From NCBI RefSeq assembly GCF_011806565.1, contig NZ_JAATOP010000001.1, positions 62,001 through 126,000 of the forward strand: a DNA stretch of 64,000 nucleotides. The letters are read 5' to 3'. The DNA is from Marivivens donghaensis (lineage in GTDB: Bacteria > Pseudomonadota > Alphaproteobacteria > Rhodobacterales > Rhodobacteraceae). Shown here piece by piece: positions 25,273-33,405 of this stretch (the first letter of the stretch is position 1; each line of letters opens with the position of its first letter). A program made the position numbers and the translations under genes. The notes below the pieces were generated by a model. The model did no database searches. It was not told where the DNA came from and saw only the letters and a program-made list of their open reading frames with translations.

Positions 25273-26409
25273 TTAGATGGCCTCTGCCATGTCGGGCAGG
25301 CTGAGGGTTTCGCCGGCGTCGATCACCAGATCGTCGGGCGTGATGCGGTCGTTTTCACAGAGAACCAGCGCGCGCTGGATGACGTTTTCCAGCTCACGGA
25401 CGTTGCCCGGCCAGTGGTGCGCCTGAAGTGCGCAGAGCGCTTCGGCAGTCAGCAGCGGCAGCTTCATGTCGGCGGGGCAGTGACGGGCAGTCAGAACCGC
25501 AGCCAGCACCGGAACGTCTTCGTTGCGCATGTTCAGTGCCTGCGTGGCGAGCGGGAACACATTGAGACGGTAGAAAAGGTCTTCGCGGAAACGGCCTGCG
25601 CGAACCTCTTCGGGCATGTTGCGGTTCGAGGTCGCGACGATGCGGATATCAACGGCGACTTCGGTCTGCGAGCCAATCGGGGTGACGGCGCGTTCCTGAA
25701 GCACGCGGAGCAGTTTCGACTGCAAACCCATCGGCATTTCAGACACTTCGTCGAGCAGCAGCGTGCCGCCGTCGGCTGCGCGGATGATGCCCTTGTTGCC
25801 GGTCGATGCGCCGGTGAAGGCACCTTTTTCGTGACCGAACAGGATCGCTTCGAGCATGTTTTCGGGGATCGCGGCGCAGTTGATGGCGACAAACGGCTTG
25901 TCGGCGCGGCGCGATGCGCTGTGGATCTGGCGGGCGAGGACTTCTTTGCCCGAGCCGGTCGGGCCGTTGATGAACACGGTGACGTCCGAGCGGGCGACGC
26001 GGCGGCTCAGGTCGATGAGCTTTGCGGTCGACGGCGTTGCGGCGGCCATGGCACCAACGATGCCGCCCAACATGTTGCCCAGTGTCAGAAGCGCAGCGTT
26101 CTGGAGAAGCGGCGCGTCGATGGTCGGGATGCTGACACGTACGAGGCGTCCGCCCAGTTCGGGGGCCTCCTCATAGTGGGTCGCACCCTCGGTCACGATG
26201 ATGACGGTCTTGGCGCCCGCCTTGCGAACGGCGTCAATCAGACCGCGGGTGCCGCCCGATGCAGCTTCCACTTTGGACGAGACGACGATGACCTCGCTGT
26301 CACACTCTTGTACGGTTCCTTTACCGATTTGAATGCGGCGGCGTTCCAGAAGCTCTGCAATCTGGGCTGCTGCGTTGAATTCGACGTCTACGATATGGAT
26401 CTGGGGCAT
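25273..26409 (-). CDS. fleT: Sigma-54 activator FleT lacking a DNA-binding domain
   Basis: This 378-aa protein has an N-terminal region of about 130 residues of unknown fold, then an AAA+ domain with Walker A GPTGSGKE, GAFTGA, Walker B GTLLLDEVSE and the R-finger region. It ends about 20 residues after the AAA+ C-terminal subdomain (PDDLVIDAGETLSLPDMAEAI), with no Fis-type HTH. In R. sphaeroides FleT has exactly this form and joins FleQ to activate class III flagellar genes, and its gene precedes fliE, as here. A sigma-54 promoter precedes it. Confidence 0.9.
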   Translation of the reverse strand: MPQIHIVDVEFNAAAQIAELLERRRIQIGKGTVQECDSEVIVVSSKVEAASGGTRGLIDAVRKAGAKTVIIVTEGATHYEEAPELGGRLVRVSIPTIDAPLLQNAALLTLGNMLGGIVGAMAAATPSTAKLIDLSRRVARSDVTVFINGPTGSGKEVLARQIHSASRRADKPFVAINCAAIPENMLEAILFGHEKGAFTGASTGNKGIIRAADGGTLLLDEVSEMPMGLQSKLLRVLQERAVTPIGSQTEVAVDIRIVATSNRNMPEEVRAGRFREDLFYRLNVFPLATQALNMRNEDVPVLAAVLTARHCPADMKLPLLTAEALCALQAHHWPGNVRELENVIQRALVLCENDRITPDDLVIDAGETLSLPDMAEAI

Positions 26410-26443
26410 GGCTCCCTCCGCGTTGGTGTACGCAGTTGGAAAA

Positions 26444-26459
26444 GCACAGACCGTGCCAC
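26444..26459 (-). promoter_or_regulatory. Sigma-54 promoter for fleT-fliE operon
   Basis: The minus strand reads TGGCACGGTCTGTGCT with GG at 26456-26457, ten bases, then GC at 26444-26445. The -24 half is perfect, and the -12 half has one change (TTGC to GTGC). It lies 35 nt before the fleT ATG. Confidence 0.82.
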
Positions 26460-26496
26460 GTCGGATTTTTGCCGCAAATTTTTTTCGAAATTGCCC

Positions 26497-26523
26497 TAAA
26501 ACGGGTAATTCCCGTGCCGATAA
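26497..26523 (+). promoter_or_regulatory. Consensus sigma-28 promoter with palindromic spacer
   Basis: TAAA (26497-26500), exactly 15 nt, then GCCGATAA (26516-26523), a perfect match to the FliA consensus. The spacer reads ACGGG-TAATT-CCCGT, an inverted repeat with 5-bp arms. It points at the 102-aa gene starting 245 nt downstream. The rest of the 359-bp gap (26528-26768) shows no further gene I can support. Confidence 0.8.
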
Positions 26524-26768
26524 GCAGGAACTGTGAGGAAAAGCGTGTCGAGCTGTCGGCTCCGCGCTGTCGGTAAAGAGTCAGAGTCCGGTTTCTTGAC
26601 ACTCCCTTAGGGTAAGGCGCCAGCGCGACAGGAGTCTTTCGGACCTCGAAGGTGCAGTTCACGCGAAGTAACCGTATAAAACTGCCCCACCCCATACTTT
26701 CGGGTATATCACATTTCGGTTGAATGCACCGTTTCTAGGCCCGTGACAGATCAAGGGACCTGGGCCAA

Positions 26769-27077
26769 ATGCTATCAAAAACCTATCACCTGAAGTTCCC
26801 CAATCTCGATGCCGCGCAAATCGCTGCCCCGTTTGTCATCGAGGCGCTCGGCAATGCTATCCCGTCCTGCAACCTCACAGGGTTGAATGTCGTGATCAGC
26901 AAAGAGGGGGATGTATCGATCAATGTGTTCTTCCAGAACGTCAATGATCTCAAGAACTATGAAAAGAAGCACGGCGGCTTCCTGGATTCAATGAAGAAGA
27001 CCTTCCTGTTCAAGTCCACGGGCTTCGACGGGGTGTGCATCTACAACTACGAGCGTGGCGACGACGAAGCAGCGTAA
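26769..27077 (+). CDS. Unknown 102-aa protein upstream of the chemotaxis operon
   Basis: This small soluble protein has no signal or membrane segment and is mixed alpha/beta by composition. It begins MLSKTYHLKFPNLDAAQ and ends in an acidic tail. AAGGGA precedes the ATG. It lies behind a consensus sigma-28 promoter and ends 15 nt before the sigma-54 promoter of the split-cheA operon. Base composition is a little less GC-rich than its neighbours. I do not recognise the family. Context suggests a late flagellar or chemotaxis accessory protein. Confidence 0.7.
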   Translation: MLSKTYHLKFPNLDAAQIAAPFVIEALGNAIPSCNLTGLNVVISKEGDVSINVFFQNVNDLKNYEKKHGGFLDSMKKTFLFKSTGFDGVCIYNYERGDDEAA

Positions 27078-27092
27078 AGAGCTGTTCCGATT

Positions 27093-27108
27093 TGGCCTGA
27101 AGCTTGCA
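27093..27108 (+). promoter_or_regulatory. Sigma-54 promoter for the chemotaxis operon
   Basis: TGGCCTGAAGCTTGCA, with GG at 27094-27095, ten bases, and GC at 27106-27107. The -12 half TTGCA is perfect; the -24 half TGGCC differs from TGGCAC in one or two positions. It is about 75 nt before the cheA4-like ATG. Confidence 0.75.
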
Positions 27109-27181
27109 GACCGACGTTGAATAACAGAGGCGGGCTCGCCACGACGGACAAGTTCCGGCTTCTGTATCAAGGACTTAATTG

Positions 27182-28384
27182 ATGAGCGCACAACCAGAAA
27201 CATCGACAGATACCGGCCTTGTCCGGGTGTCGTCAGAAAAAATCAGCCGGTTGATGGACCTCGTTGGAGAGCTTTCTCTCAGCGTTTCCGAAACCGTGCA
27301 TTCGCCTGACCTACAGGGTCTGGATCTGGCGTCCTTCGATGCAGCTGTCCACCGCCTCACCATGATTGTCCGCGAAGTCCAGGACGTCGCTACCGAACTC
27401 CGTCTTGTTCCCATGGATGATGTCTTCAAGCGTCTGCGCCGCATGGTGCGGGAGCTCGAGCGTCAGACTAAGAAGAAGATCGACCTCGTTATCGAGGGCG
27501 GTGACACCGCCATCGACAAACTCGTTGCCGACAAACTCTATGACCCTCTGCTGCACGTTCTGCGGAACGCGGCAGACCATGGTCTTGAAGGCACCGAAGA
27601 ACGTATCGCAGCCGGAAAAGGCGAACGGGGGCAGATCCGTCTGGCCGCGAGCCAGGTCGGCAGCGAAGTCCGTATCATCGTCGAAGATGACGGCCGCGGC
27701 CTCGCACGGGACAAGATCCTTGCCATCGCCCGCAAGCGTGGCTTCTTTGGCCCAGAAGAAGAACCCGAACCCTCCGTGCTCTGGCGCGTGATCTTCGAGC
27801 CTGGTTTCTCGACGGCGGAAGTTGTCAGCAACCTTTCGGGTCGCGGTGTCGGCATGGACGTTCTGAATGCCACGATGGTGGCCCTGCGTGGCCGCATCGC
27901 GGTGGACAGTACGGCAGGGAACGGCACGCGCGTGTCGCTCTTCATTCCTGTGTCGCTGGCCTTCCTCGACTGTATCATCTTGCGCCTTGGCGCGACGCTG
28001 TTTGCGGTTCCGATCGACGTTGTTTCCGAGATCGCCCGTCCCGACCGCGAAGAACTGATGCACGTCTCGGCCGACCAGAACCGCGAGCTTCTCAAGCTGC
28101 GGGGCACGATGATCCCCATCGTGCGTCTGGATGAGTTCTTCAACGAAGCAACGCATGGTGAGGGCCGCAAGCCGGTGCCGCCGATCCTCGTCGTCTTCAA
28201 CACCGCGACCGGCCCGATCGCCATTCCGGTGGATGAAGTGCTCGACCGCCAACAGGTCGTCATGAAACCGCTTGTCGGCAAGCTTGCATCCGTCCGCGCG
28301 AGCTGGGGCTGCGCCCTGCTTGGCACTGGCGAAGTTGCGCTGGTTCTCGATTGCGAGCGCTTGGCAGCAGGAGCAGCGAAATGA
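27182..28384 (+). CDS. cheA4: CheA4-like kinase lacking the P1 domain
   Basis: This 400-aa protein carries only P3, P4 and P5 of CheA. The dimerisation helices (about 12-70) are followed by the HATPase with N box LLHVLRNAADHGLE, G1 EDDGRGL, F box FEPGFST and G2 GRGVGMDV, then a CheW-like P5 (about 265-395). There is no histidine phosphotransfer domain, so it cannot carry the phosphoryl group itself. In R. sphaeroides CheA4 (P3-P4-P5) phosphorylates P1 of CheA3 in trans; the partner here is 33406-36714. ATG 27182 has AAGGA upstream. It overlaps cheR (ATGA). Confidence 0.9.
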   Translation: MSAQPETSTDTGLVRVSSEKISRLMDLVGELSLSVSETVHSPDLQGLDLASFDAAVHRLTMIVREVQDVATELRLVPMDDVFKRLRRMVRELERQTKKKIDLVIEGGDTAIDKLVADKLYDPLLHVLRNAADHGLEGTEERIAAGKGERGQIRLAASQVGSEVRIIVEDDGRGLARDKILAIARKRGFFGPEEEPEPSVLWRVIFEPGFSTAEVVSNLSGRGVGMDVLNATMVALRGRIAVDSTAGNGTRVSLFIPVSLAFLDCIILRLGATLFAVPIDVVSEIARPDREELMHVSADQNRELLKLRGTMIPIVRLDEFFNEATHGEGRKPVPPILVVFNTATGPIAIPVDEVLDRQQVVMKPLVGKLASVRASWGCALLGTGEVALVLDCERLAAGAAK

Positions 28385-29196
28385 TTAACGAAGAAGCCGG
28401 TTTCGAACAAATCCGGTCGTGGCTCGGCCAACGGTGTGGGATCCACTACACCGACCAGAAGAAGGACCTCCTTCTTCAGCGCCTGAACCGCGTTCAGAGG
28501 GCGTTCAACATCGAGCGTCTTGCCGAAATGTCGCGCCGCCTCGGTGACAGCGCGGAGCACGACCTCCAGCTGGCCGTCATGCACGCCGCATCGACCAACC
28601 ACACCTATTTCTTCCGCGAAATGGATGTGCTCGACAAATTCCGCGACATGATCCTGCCCAAGCTGGCAAAGCGTCAGGACATCCGCATCTGGAGCGCCGC
28701 TTGCTCCACTGGCGACGAAGCCTACACGCTCGCGATCATCATCGCCGAGGCGCTGGGCATGGATGCGCTGCGGCGTGTGTCGATCCTCGGCACCGACATC
28801 AGTGCGCCTGTCGTCGAGCGTGCGGAGGCCGGTATCTTCGGTCAGCGCCAGCTTGAACAGGTGCCGCCGGGACTGCTGGGCAAGTACTTTACGCCGGTCG
28901 GTATGGGCCAGTATGAGGTCATCGACGCGATCCGCAGCCGCTGTACGTTCCGCCGTTTGAACCTGAAGACGCAGCCTTATCCGTTCAAGCAGCCGTTCCA
29001 AGTCGTGTTCTGCCGTAACATCCTCTATTATTTTGATGTCGCTGACCAAAAGGCGACCATCAATGCGATCTACGATGTGACGGAACCCGATGGTTTCCTG
29101 ATCACTTCGGTGACCGAGAGTGTTCGCGAACTGTCGAACCGCTGGGAAAACGTCGCGACCAGCATCAGCCGTAAACCTCTGGGGAGTGCCGCATAA
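28381..29196 (+). CDS. cheR: Chemoreceptor methyltransferase CheR
   Basis: This 271-aa protein has the CheR N-terminal helical domain (GIHYTDQKKDLLLQRL) and a SAM-binding domain with IWSAACSTGDEAYTLA, ILGTDIS and VFCRNILYYF. It methylates receptor glutamates using S-adenosylmethionine. The ATG at 28381 overlaps the cheA4-like stop (ATGA), so I prefer it to the upstream frame extension. It overlaps cheB (TAATG). Confidence 0.95.
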   Translation: MINEEAGFEQIRSWLGQRCGIHYTDQKKDLLLQRLNRVQRAFNIERLAEMSRRLGDSAEHDLQLAVMHAASTNHTYFFREMDVLDKFRDMILPKLAKRQDIRIWSAACSTGDEAYTLAIIIAEALGMDALRRVSILGTDISAPVVERAEAGIFGQRQLEQVPPGLLGKYFTPVGMGQYEVIDAIRSRCTFRRLNLKTQPYPFKQPFQVVFCRNILYYFDVADQKATINAIYDVTEPDGFLITSVTESVRELSNRWENVATSISRKPLGSAA

Positions 29197-30287
29197 TGCC
29201 GTCGTCCCAGCCCATCCGTGTATTGATTGTCGATGACAGCGCCATGATCCGTCGTGTGCTGGCCATGGGCATTGATCGCGAGCCGGACCTCGAAGTGGTC
29301 GGCTTTGCGTCGAACGGCGAGCAAGCGCTCGACCTGATGCAACGGATGCGTCCGGATGTGATTACGCTCGACCTCGAAATGCCGAGCATGGACGGGCTGA
29401 CGTTCATGCGCAGCTACATGAAGTCGACACCGATCCCGACGATCGTCATTTCCTCGGCGACCACGGGCAACCGCAGCATCGCACTGCAAGCGGTCGAGGC
29501 CGGTGCGGTCGATATCATCTCGAAACCGCAGGGCGGCACCAACGTCGGCCTTGCGAGCATGATGGTCGATGTCTGCCAGCGTATCCGCGAAGCTGCCTCG
29601 GCCAAGACCGGTCTGGCGTCGAACAAAAGCCGCGTGATTGCCGAAGCGCTCGGCGCCGCGCCGATCCAGGTGCCTGCTGGCCGCGCTGCGTCGTGGGTCC
29701 ATGCGATCGGAGCCTCCACGGGCGGCATTCAGGCGCTGTCGACCATGCTGCCGCTGTTCCCCGCGAATTCGCCCGGCATCGTGATCGTGCAGCACATGCC
29801 CGAAGGTTTCACGGCCTCCTTTGCCGCGCGTCTGAACACCATCTGCCCGATGGATGTCCGCGAAGCGAAAGACGGCGACATCGTCCAACCGGGCCGCATT
29901 TTGCTGGCCCCCGGCGGAGCACGTCACATGATGCTCGTCCGGTTCTCGATGGGGTACCGCGTATCGCTGATCGACGGCGATCCGGTCTGCTACTCGCGTC
30001 CGTCGGTCGACGTTCTTTTCCACTCGGTCGCCAAGGAATGCGGCCGACGGTGTTCGGCGTCGATCCTGACCGGCATGGGCCGCGACGGTGCCGAAGGAAT
30101 GCTGTCCATTCGTCGCGCAGGCGGCGCGACGTTTGCACAGAATGAAGCAACCTGTGTCGTCTACGGCATGCCTCAGGCTGCTCACCAGATGGGGGCCGCG
30201 TCAAAGATGTTGCCGCTCGAAGATATCCCCGCCGCCATGACCCACGCGATGGGGGCACCTGTGCGCCCCTCACTGAAACAACCCTGA
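29196..30287 (+). CDS. cheB: Chemoreceptor methylesterase CheB
   Basis: This 363-aa protein has an N-terminal receiver domain (VLIVDDSAMIRR, phospho-Asp in ITLDLEMPSMDG, SSATT, KP) linked to the methylesterase domain with the catalytic Ser in GASTGG, His in QHMPEGF and Asp in LTGMGRDGAEG. It deamidates and demethylates receptors when phosphorylated. It corresponds to CheB2 by operon position. The start overlaps the cheR stop codon by one base. Confidence 0.95.
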   Translation: MPSSQPIRVLIVDDSAMIRRVLAMGIDREPDLEVVGFASNGEQALDLMQRMRPDVITLDLEMPSMDGLTFMRSYMKSTPIPTIVISSATTGNRSIALQAVEAGAVDIISKPQGGTNVGLASMMVDVCQRIREAASAKTGLASNKSRVIAEALGAAPIQVPAGRAASWVHAIGASTGGIQALSTMLPLFPANSPGIVIVQHMPEGFTASFAARLNTICPMDVREAKDGDIVQPGRILLAPGGARHMMLVRFSMGYRVSLIDGDPVCYSRPSVDVLFHSVAKECGRRCSASILTGMGRDGAEGMLSIRRAGGATFAQNEATCVVYGMPQAAHQMGAASKMLPLEDIPAAMTHAMGAPVRPSLKQP

Positions 30288-30305
30288 AGCTGAAGGAACC
30301 CCGCT

Positions 30306-30836
30306 ATGACCGAAGCAGCTCAACTCACCGAAGACGCCCTGAACGCGGCCGCCGCGCGGGGAGACGCCGCATTCGCGGATGCAGATAACGTCGATGATAT
30401 GTACCTCACGTTCGCGCTGGCGGACGAGGAATACGGCGTCGGCATCGGCGTTGTGACCGAAATCGTCGGTATGCAACGCATCATGTCCGTGCCGGACATG
30501 CCCCACTACGTGAAGGGCGTGATCAACCTGCGCGGCAAAGTCATTCCGCTGATGGACGCACGTCTGCGCTTCGGCATGGAAGAACGTCCCTACGACGACC
30601 GCACTGTTGTGATCGTCATGGATGTTGCTGACGCCCTCATCGGCCTGATCGTGGACGGCGTGAGCGAAGTACTCGAAATCCCGCCGAGCCAGGTCGATGC
30701 ACACGGCCAGTTCGGAAAAGGCGGGCGTTCGGTCATCTCCGGCATCGGCAAGATCGGAGAGCGCGTATCGATCCTCTTGGATGTACAGGTCCTCGTTTCG
30801 GACAGCGACATCTCGTTGCCAGCAGACATGCTCTGA
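30306..30836 (+). CDS. cheW: Chemotaxis coupling protein CheW
   Basis: This 176-aa CheW has a 35-residue acidic/Ala-rich N-terminal extension, then the SH3-like coupling fold with VVTEIVGMQRIMSVPDMP, GVINLRGKVIPLMDAR and LIVDGVSEVLEI. It links receptors to the CheA P5 domains. It follows cheB by 18 nt and precedes the receptor gene by 9 nt. In R. sphaeroides cheOp3 a ParA-family gene lies after cheW; here it is missing. Confidence 0.93.
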   Translation: MTEAAQLTEDALNAAAARGDAAFADADNVDDMYLTFALADEEYGVGIGVVTEIVGMQRIMSVPDMPHYVKGVINLRGKVIPLMDARLRFGMEERPYDDRTVVIVMDVADALIGLIVDGVSEVLEIPPSQVDAHGQFGKGGRSVISGIGKIGERVSILLDVQVLVSDSDISLPADML

Positions 30837-30845
30837 CGAGGCACC

Positions 30846-32879
30846 ATGACGGACGAAACTGAAAAAAAGAGCAGCAGTAGCCCCTCCAAGATCACTCGCA
30901 CGGCGAAGGCTTCCCCCAAACAGCCTGCTCCCGAGCCCGCCCCTAGGAATGATGAAATGACTGAGAAATCTCCGACTATGACTCCTGAACTGGAAAACAT
31001 CATTGGCGATATGTCGGCGCAGAACCTGCTCGACCTTATCGGTACGCCGGTCACCATCGCCGACGAAAACATGGTCATCCGCTATGTGAACGCGTCCGCG
31101 ACCAAGCTGTTCAAAGACGTCGAAAAAGACATCCGCAAGGATCTGCCGAACTTCTCGGTCGACAGACTCGTGGGCACTTGCGTCGACGACTTCCACGTGA
31201 ACCCTGCGCACCAGCGCCGTATGGTCGCCAGCCTGACCGAAACATACAATGGTACGCTGTCGGTCGGCGGTCACCACTACGCATTCATGGGCACGCCGCG
31301 CTTCAATGCCGAGGGCAAGCTCATCGGTGTGTTCGTGGAGTGGCAGGACCAGACCTCGGTCGTGAACAACGTGAACGAAGGCAAGGCACTTGCTGCCGAG
31401 TTCGAAATGATGGCCCGCAAGCACACCGAAGGCTTCATCTCGGTCACTGCCGACAGCGCGAAATTCGGCGAAGAATTCTCGCGCGTTGTCGATGGCGTCA
31501 ACGAAATGGTCAAAGCTCACATCGACACTAAGAAGAAAGCAATCGGCTTCGTAACCGACCTGGCGAACGGCAACTTCGATACGGAACTTGAACAGTTCCC
31601 TGAAGAAAAGGCATTCATCAACGTGGCACTGGAAGGCGTCCGCGAACGCTTCCGCGGTGTTGTCCGCGAAGCCGAGCGCATGGGTCAGAGCATCCTGCGC
31701 GGCGACCTTGATGTTCAGGCGAACACCGAAGGCTTCAGCGGCGAATTCCGCACCCTCCTCGGTACGCTGGACGGCATCAGCAACCACGTCAGCGCCGTGA
31801 TCGAAGAGATCGAGAACCTGTCGAACAGCATCGTTCAGGGCCGCCTCGACGTGAACGTCGACACCCGCCGCTTCGAAGGTGCTTACGGTTCGATCATGCG
31901 TGCGTTCGAAGGCTCGTTCGGTTCGCTGAACTCTACCTTCAACACCATCAATACGCAGGTCGGTCAGATCGTCTCGACCGTGGACCAGATGAGCCGCGCC
32001 AGCCAGTCGCTCGCGACGAACTCGCAGATCCAGTCGTCCTCGGTGGACGAGGTTTCGTCCTCGACCGAAGAGACCGAAAGCCAGGTCAAATCCAACGCCA
32101 CCGCAGCCGGTTCGGCCCGCGATCTGGTCGTCGGTGCCTCGGTTGTCGCTTCGGACGGCAAGGTCAAGATCGGCGAGATGGTCAACGCTATGGACGGTAT
32201 CCGCGCATCGAGCCAGGACATCGCCAAGATCATCAAGGTCATCGACGAGATCGCCTTCCAGACCAACCTGCTTGCGCTCAACGCTGCTGTTGAAGCAGCC
32301 CGCGCAGGTCAGCACGGTCGCGGCTTCGCAGTCGTTGCTCAGGAAGTCCGCAACCTCGCTGGCCGCTCCGCAAAGGCAGCCCGCGAGACCAGCGAACTGA
32401 TCGAAAGTGCGTCGAGCCGCGTGCAGGAAGGTGTTCGCATCGCGGACGAAACCTCCAGCGCCTTCACCTCGATTGCGGATGACATCGAAAAGGTCCGCAC
32501 TCTGGTCGGCGACATCGCAACCGCTTCGGACGAACAGTCCCGCGGTGTGGCGCAGATCAACGTCGCAGTGGGCGAGATCGCCAAGTCGGCACTCTCGACC
32601 AGCCAGCAGGCGGACGAACTGGCCGCTTCGGCAGCCCAGATGCAGGCCGCAACCGAAAATGTCCGCTCCGAGATCGCACGCTTCTCGCTGCGCGCCATGA
32701 ATACGTCGACCGCCATCCCTGCGGGCCTCGAAGGTCTCCCGCCGGAAATGATGGCCCAGATCCAGGCAATGCTTGCCAATCAGGGCAACGCCAACATGGC
32801 TCCGGCTCCGGCTGCAAAGACCGGCACCGGCGGCAACCGCAACAGTGATCGTGACGAACGCGGTTTCGGACACTTCTAA
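30846..32879 (+). CDS. tlpT: Cytoplasmic chemoreceptor, TlpT-like
   Basis: This 677-aa methyl-accepting protein has no hydrophobic segment, so it is cytoplasmic. It has a basic Ser/Lys/Pro-rich tail (1-35), a PAS-like domain (about 60-175), HAMP-like helical segments (about 210-370), and the signalling hairpin with the invariant tip [20 protein letters not shown]. The C-terminal tail lacks the NWETF-type CheR tether. R. sphaeroides TlpT forms a cytoplasmic cluster with CheA3, CheA4 and CheW4, positioned by the ParA homologue PpfA acting on the receptor N-terminus. The same cluster is inferred here. Confidence 0.88.
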   Translation: MTDETEKKSSSSPSKITRTAKASPKQPAPEPAPRNDEMTEKSPTMTPELENIIGDMSAQNLLDLIGTPVTIADENMVIRYVNASATKLFKDVEKDIRKDLPNFSVDRLVGTCVDDFHVNPAHQRRMVASLTETYNGTLSVGGHHYAFMGTPRFNAEGKLIGVFVEWQDQTSVVNNVNEGKALAAEFEMMARKHTEGFISVTADSAKFGEEFSRVVDGVNEMVKAHIDTKKKAIGFVTDLANGNFDTELEQFPEEKAFINVALEGVRERFRGVVREAERMGQSILRGDLDVQANTEGFSGEFRTLLGTLDGISNHVSAVIEEIENLSNSIVQGRLDVNVDTRRFEGAYGSIMRAFEGSFGSLNSTFNTINTQVGQIVSTVDQMSRASQSLATNSQIQSSSVDEVSSSTEETESQVKSNATAAGSARDLVVGASVVASDGKVKIGEMVNAMDGIRASSQDIAKIIKVIDEIAFQTNLLALNAAVEAARAGQHGRGFAVVAQEVRNLAGRSAKAARETSELIESASSRVQEGVRIADETSSAFTSIADDIEKVRTLVGDIATASDEQSRGVAQINVAVGEIAKSALSTSQQADELAASAAQMQAATENVRSEIARFSLRAMNTSTAIPAGLEGLPPEMMAQIQAMLANQGNANMAPAPAAKTGTGGNRNSDRDERGFGHF

Positions 32880-32896
32880 CGAATAACGAGCTCGGT

Positions 32897-32918
32897 CGGC
32901 GGGCCTCCTAACCCGCCG
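32897..32918 (+). repeat. GC hairpin between receptor gene and cheY
   Basis: CGGCGGG (32897-32903) and CCCGCCG (32912-32918) form a 7-bp GC stem with an 8-nt loop, without a T-run after it. It may stabilise or attenuate mRNA rather than terminate it. Confidence 0.6.
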
Positions 32919-32942
32919 GTCATCTTCCACAGGAGAACGTAA

Positions 32943-33350
32943 ATGCCCCATAACGTAATGATCGTCGACGACGCAGCGATGATGCGTCTCTACATTGCCA
33001 GCTTCATCAAGACGCTGCCTGATTTCAAAGTGATCGCCCAAGCCGGTAACGGTCAGGAAGCACTCGATAAACTGGCGGATATGCCGAACGTCGACCTGAT
33101 CCTGCTCGACATCGAAATGCCCGTCATGGACGGCCTCGAGTTCCTGCGCCACGCAAAACTCAAGACCCGCGCCAAGATCGTCATGCTCTCGTCCGTGGCC
33201 GTTTCCGGCTCGGCACACGCTGCCAAAGCCCGTGAACTCGGTGCTGACGGCGTCGTGGCAAAGCCCTCGGGCACCGTTTCGCATGACCTCGAAGAGAAGG
33301 CCGGCGACGAACTTGCAAGGGTGATGCGCGCACAGTTCGCAACAGCCTGA
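32943..33350 (+). CDS. cheY6: Chemotaxis response regulator CheY, CheY6-like
   Basis: This 135-aa single receiver domain has the acidic pair in MIVDDAAMM, phospho-acceptor Asp in LLDIEMPVMDG, the switch Ser in MLSSVA and Lys in VVAKPSG. The beta4-alpha4 region (LSSVAVSGSAHAAKARELGAD) resembles CheB receivers more than E. coli CheY. It is a stand-alone regulator expected to bind FliM. Operon position next to the P1-bearing CheA suggests CheY6. It is flanked by GC hairpins on both sides. No cheZ is present. Confidence 0.9.
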   Translation: MPHNVMIVDDAAMMRLYIASFIKTLPDFKVIAQAGNGQEALDKLADMPNVDLILLDIEMPVMDGLEFLRHAKLKTRAKIVMLSSVAVSGSAHAAKARELGADGVVAKPSGTVSHDLEEKAGDELARVMRAQFATA

Positions 33351-33352
33351 TC

Positions 33353-33368
33353 GGGCGCGCGTGCGCCC
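33353..33368 (+). repeat. GC hairpin between cheY and the cheA3-like gene
   Basis: GGGCGC-GCGT-GCGCCC is a perfect 6-bp stem with a 4-nt loop, 2 nt after the cheY stop. No T-run follows, so read-through into the 1102-codon gene is likely. Confidence 0.6.
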
Positions 33369-33405
33369 GCCGAATTTCTACTGCAACCTTTGACGAGAGA
33401 CTGTC

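Noticed and set aside
26321-26695. A 124-codon minus-strand frame covering the fleT start and the promoter gap
   Set aside because: It overlaps fleT in another frame, covers two good promoters and lacks a ribosome-binding site.
30270-33284. A 1004-codon open frame on the minus strand opposite cheW, the receptor gene and cheY
   Set aside because: It is antisense to three genes with clear families, has no recognisable domain, is His/Arg/Asp-rich as expected for a shadow frame in high-GC coding DNA, and has no ribosome-binding site in context.
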